Below are positions 58,001 through 64,000 of a DNA stretch of 64,000 nucleotides, one piece after another (the stretch's first letter is position 1; every line of letters starts with the position of its first letter). The notes under the pieces are model-generated. The model was not told where the DNA came from. It saw only the letters and a list, made by a program, of their open reading frames with translations, and did no database searches. This DNA is from Eleginops maclovinus. Lineage: Eukaryota; Chordata; Actinopteri; Perciformes; Eleginopidae. The position numbers and the translations under genes are program-made. The DNA is taken from contig NC_086370.1 of assembly GCF_036324505.1 (NCBI RefSeq), forward strand, positions 17,572,600 to 17,636,599, read 5' to 3'.

Positions 58001-59470
58001 AAGTCACCACAGCACTTTCAGAAAGCATTCCTCTAAGAAGAAAAAAAAGCCTCTGCTTTTAACAAATTGGGAACATACTATGAAAAGGATTTGGATCCAT
58101 AAATAAATGTATTGTACGTTATTAATGTTGACTTTGATTCTAACATCTAAGATAAAACATAAACATTTCCTAAATAAATGAAAAATGCTTGACCAGATTG
58201 GTTTCCACCTGTCATTTGAAAAGGGTTTTGCCAGCACATCTGTTTTAAAACAACTCAATGAGGATGCCTGTTTCTAATCTCTGAGGGAAGGTTTCGAGTG
58301 TAAATTCAGACAATTTGGTGTGGGATAGCTGGTATATGTTCTGTTTCTGGCTCGATTGCATCTTTAAAATAATTAAAAGTCGGAAGATTCTATTAGCACA
58401 CAGTGGATTTATGACCCCATAGACTTCACCAGTAATGTGCACTCACCTAAAATACATTGCACTGGTTATTTTTGATAAAAATTCAACTTAGATTCAAGTG
58501 ATAAAGATTTAATGACTCGATAACTGAATCAATTCGCCTGTAAAATCTGCAAAATAAGTAGTAACTTTAAGTGAAGAGCAAAAAAGATGATATTTCCCTC
58601 TGAGTGGGGTAGAAGTATAACATATATTAAGAAACTACAAGCCCCGGAGAACTGTACGTTACTTCACATAGCTCGATTTAATTGTAAGGATGTCTGGAGA
58701 GATGTTTACACCATGACACAGAATATCACCAGTGAAAGGTGGAGCGGTGAAAGGTGCAGCAGTGTCGATAGAGCGGTCATTAATCATACGACTGGACAGC
58801 CTCACACTCTAAGGTGGACAGGTCTGAGCCACTGGACAGCATCTTTGACCCTCTCTCTGCTTTTATCCACTTCATTTTTCTGATTTAAAAAGATAATTAT
58901 AAATTGTTTCTGTGCACCCTTGATTGTAGGTTTTTCTTGCATCTTTATAGCAAAAACATGTAGTGTAGATACTTTTTGATTGAGTGATTAATTGCCAAAA
59001 GAAGACAGGTCTTTCTTCCTCTGACAGGAGCCCAAATTACAAAGGGCAGTGTCCCAATTGAGCTTTTCTGACGTTATCGGCTCCCTAATCAGTGTGAGGC
59101 CTAAAGCCATGTTGTTCTTAGATTGGGTCGTGACCTCAAGGAGGGTCACAGGTTAATATCTGCAACAAAGCTCAAAGTGGCAACATACAGTTCATATGTT
59201 GTCAAAGGAAGTCTGTGTTAAAAAGATAAAAATAAAAAAGCAAAGAATTGACCCTTGAGTTGGGAGCTTGTGAGGCTCTAGAACCTTCCTGTCCCCTTTC
59301 TATTATTATCTGTCGGTCTCCATCTCTCTTCCATCTGTTTCCTCTCCTGATGATTTCATGTTTCGTTCTTTCAGTGTTTATTCAAAGCGTGTTGGACCTA
59401 AAGGCTTCCATACTCCAAGTGTTAAAGCTTAGCCTTCCATCCAATCATATACACTTTGTCAAATAAAGAA
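58001..59470. other. intergenic, no gene seen
   Basis: AT-rich with no feature I can support. Confidence 0.4.
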
Positions 59471-59479
59471 GATGAATGT

Positions 59480-61400
<1,921 letters not shown>

Positions 61401-64000
61401 CACATGACATTTACAAAGAAATTCAACTCCTTCAAACTGATATATATTTGAGAAGAACAACAAAACTGCACTTCAAAATGGCTTTTTGTTCTAAATTCAA
61501 TAAATTAATACAACAAACTATCTGTTTGAATTGCAGATTAGCACTAAATATCACGTCATAACTAGTATATGGTCATTTATATGATAAGCATCGCCATGTT
61601 CAAAGTTTTTAAAAATTGGATATTTTCCTAATCTTGACATTAGAATATGGGTTTAACTTCAAGCTGTTACAAAAACATGAATTTTGTTGTTCAAAACTAT
61701 TTTGTGACTGTTTTCACTCCCATGGCTCTCTTATTTTCTCCATCATTCAGGAAAATAAAACTTCAGGTGATCTCTCCTCACACTGAGCCTCTGGAGGACT
61801 TGTGTTTAACAACTTGCATTCAGACCAACAGCTGCTGTCATTTCCCTCCTCTTACTCGGGCCCTCTGCTAACCAGCTGCCTCTCAGAGCCGGTAAAGCAT
61901 TGTGAGGAACTGCCAGCTTGTGTCATCTGCCTTTCACTTCCACAATACTGTAAATACGCATACGACTGTATAATGAGACGGTTAATTAGTGGATTATGGT
62001 GTTTTTCTTGTTAAAATGTGTGCATTTTGTGAAGCTGGCCCAGCTGGTTCCTAAATGTGTGTAAAAATATGTTAATGTGCTTTTTCTGTTTCGTGTATTG
62101 TCGTACTTTATGTTCTCATCAGTGTTTTTACATATACAGTAAATATTGCACGCTGGACAGATGGGCGCTGCATGGGTGTGATCGAAGGAGACCTGAACCC
62201 TGTTGTCCTGATGGCCAGTACAAACCCAACAAATACCGTGAGACTTGAAGGCTCTGCTCAGAGGTCAACACATGTCCGAGCTGGCACCAGCACACACTGA
62301 ACAGATGTGTTATTCAAACCTGGGGACAAATAGCATCTCAGCAAAGTGCTTTATTCTCTCTTAAAGTAGCGTCACAGCTTTTGGGTTGGTTATTTAATCC
62401 TCAAATAGCGCTCTGATATTACAATCTCTCCTTTATTTGAGTATGGAAATAAAATTAACATCATACTGCAGCTCTTGTTCATATCTTATATTCAGTTATC
62501 AAAAGAGATTACAATTAGTTAGCCTGACTTGCTAACAATCATACATCAACATCTGTTGAATCCTCACCAGCTCTCTTCAGGCTGTGTATCACTTCCTAAT
62601 CACAACATAACATAGTACACCACGTTTATATTCAAGTCAAAATGGTAAAGTTCCTTCTGAAAATCTTTGCAAACTCTTGTAAGATTGCCCAATTAACTAT
62701 TACAACCTTCACCAACTCAAAAGAAAAATGCTAATTAAACATTACCCTCTAGACATGCCTTGTCATCCGTCTTTTTTAATGTTATCAATGTATCCACAAT
62801 ATCGTGTATAGTATTGATGCCACAAAACAACAAAAAAGTAGTGCCCATGTCAGGTACAATACTTTTTGCTAACAATGCTACCATGGACTTTATAGATGCC
62901 AAATTGGCAGATGCGAAAGTGATCAGTGATGACACAAAGTATTATGATCATTTCCTGAAAATCTCTCTTAACTACTTTCTGTTTTTAAAAGGTGTGTCCA
63001 TTATAGAGGCAGTAGTAATTAATAAAGGGAATGATTTGAGTCCTGGAGAAAAACGGATGTAGGGAGCCCTATAAAATAAAACCTATTCCTTCTTTTTTCA
63101 TACTCAAGCAAAAAGTCACAATAACACAAAGAATACATGCGCTGATTTCTTAGTGTAAAAAAACAGATTGACCATTGACAGTTTGTTTTTCTCTGGCAGT
63201 TTTTAATCCCTCACTGTACCTCTCACAGTGTCTCCACAGGAGGGGAGAAAATTGACAGCAGCTTTGATGGATGACCTCCAGTCAGCTCTCCTTCACCATC
63301 TCCTCCTCTCTCCGTCCCTCTACTCTGGCTCTCCTTATTCTCTCCATGCATAACACAGCATCCCCTGGGCAGACTCGGACAGGGGGTCGGTCTAGGAGGC
63401 CAGACCCGGAAACAAAGCTCTCTCTACCATTCGAATGCCCTCCCCCCAGGCCCCTGTCCTCCAGGGAGAGTGCGCCACTGTTAATCAGCTGCTAATGAGG
63501 AAACAGACCTTCATTCAATGCTAACATCAAGACAGATGGACGCACACGACATGTTGGTTTTACACTTCCTACTGATATGGCGGATGAGATTGGAGAAATA
63601 CTGTGATTGGTCCGTGTGGCTGGATTAAGAGGCCTTGGATTGATTGGTAGTGATTTTAGGTGCTATTTTTAAGAATTGAAGTAATTGAGTTGGTAAAGGC
63701 TAGCAGGTTTTTCTTAATGTCTTTTTCCTTTCTTTTGCAGTTGTATTGCACAAAAAAAACCCAGAGATAAACAGTATGTGGGATTAGCACATCCAAAACA
63801 ATGTAGGCCTACGTGTGCTGAAACCAAGGCAAAAAGCACACAAAAGAGCTGCACAATGAACAATTAAATCATTAAATGTGCAGCGTTTGAATCTGATCGT
63901 TCTCAATCTTGCAGATCATAATCAAGCATTTATTGCTTGTTCTTTGAGGTGGTTATTTTCTCAATGCATGTTGAATATTTTAGTTTGATCAAAATGTTGC
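61401..64000. other. intergenic, no gene seen
   Basis: No frame with protein character. The 100-codon plus frame at 62760-63062 is AT-rich, has an overlapping opposite frame and no splice context, so it is not called. Confidence 0.4.

Noticed and set aside
62760..63062. 100-codon plus frame
   Set aside because: AT-rich, an opposite frame overlaps it, and there is no splice context or recognisable motif.

Overview
This is vertebrate, most likely teleost fish, genomic DNA. The evidence is spliced genes with GT-AG introns, a vertebrate-type atlastin gene whose residues fit the ATL2 subtype best, decayed fish-style SINE, LINE and non-autonomous element fragments, and many long (CA)n tracts. There are no bacterial-style operons. 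Most short open frames in the window are chance frames.

Left part (1-16 kb). The minus strand carries the 5' two thirds of an atlastin-2 gene. Eleven coding exons run from the start codon at 10279 down to 489, covering the N-terminus, the whole GTPase core and the start of the middle domain. The remaining exons (rest of the middle domain, membrane hairpin, C-terminal helix) lie beyond the left edge. The promoter side has a perfect CRE palindrome, and the start codon sits inside a YY1-like motif. To the right are decayed retroelement sequence (11-14.6 kb), including one roughly 0.9-1.1 kb element present twice, and then a single-coding-exon gene for an unrecognised 168-residue protein at 15464-15970.

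Middle part (16-33 kb). No confident gene was found, except one convincing minus-strand terminal exon (30447-30605, proline-rich C-terminus, poly(A) signal 66 bases further on) whose upstream exons I could not find. Several blocks of balanced, low-repeat sequence look like conserved non-coding elements, but this needs an alignment. Two long (CA)n tracts and several interspersed repeats are present.

Centre right (32.9-50.7 kb). This is the striking part: a plus-strand gene made of two tiny 5' coding exons (start 32920), six very large tandemly duplicated coiled-coil exons (299 to 1734 codons each) and a partial terminal exon copy. Every intron is phase 0, so any subset of exons keeps the frame; all joined, it would encode about 4,400 residues. 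The last five large exons and the terminal exon begin with a copy of the same 3' terminal exon, fused to coiled-coil repeats in all but the last. That copy has two possible splice acceptors 11 bases apart. The first gives a frame that reads through a very basic linker into the next coiled coil; the second gives a 27-residue tail and a stop. Inside the exons are nested repeats (57/67 residues, 372 bp, 603 bp, 1248 bp), and the introns between units are nearly identical, pointing to recent unequal exchange.

Right part (50.7-64 kb). The terminal exon runs directly into a 2.8 kb minisatellite of 22-bp units with 17-unit and 12-unit higher-order duplications. After that come a fish interspersed repeat, gene-free sequence with candidate conserved non-coding blocks, and another long (CA)n tract. 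No confident coding gene was found from 54 kb to the right edge.
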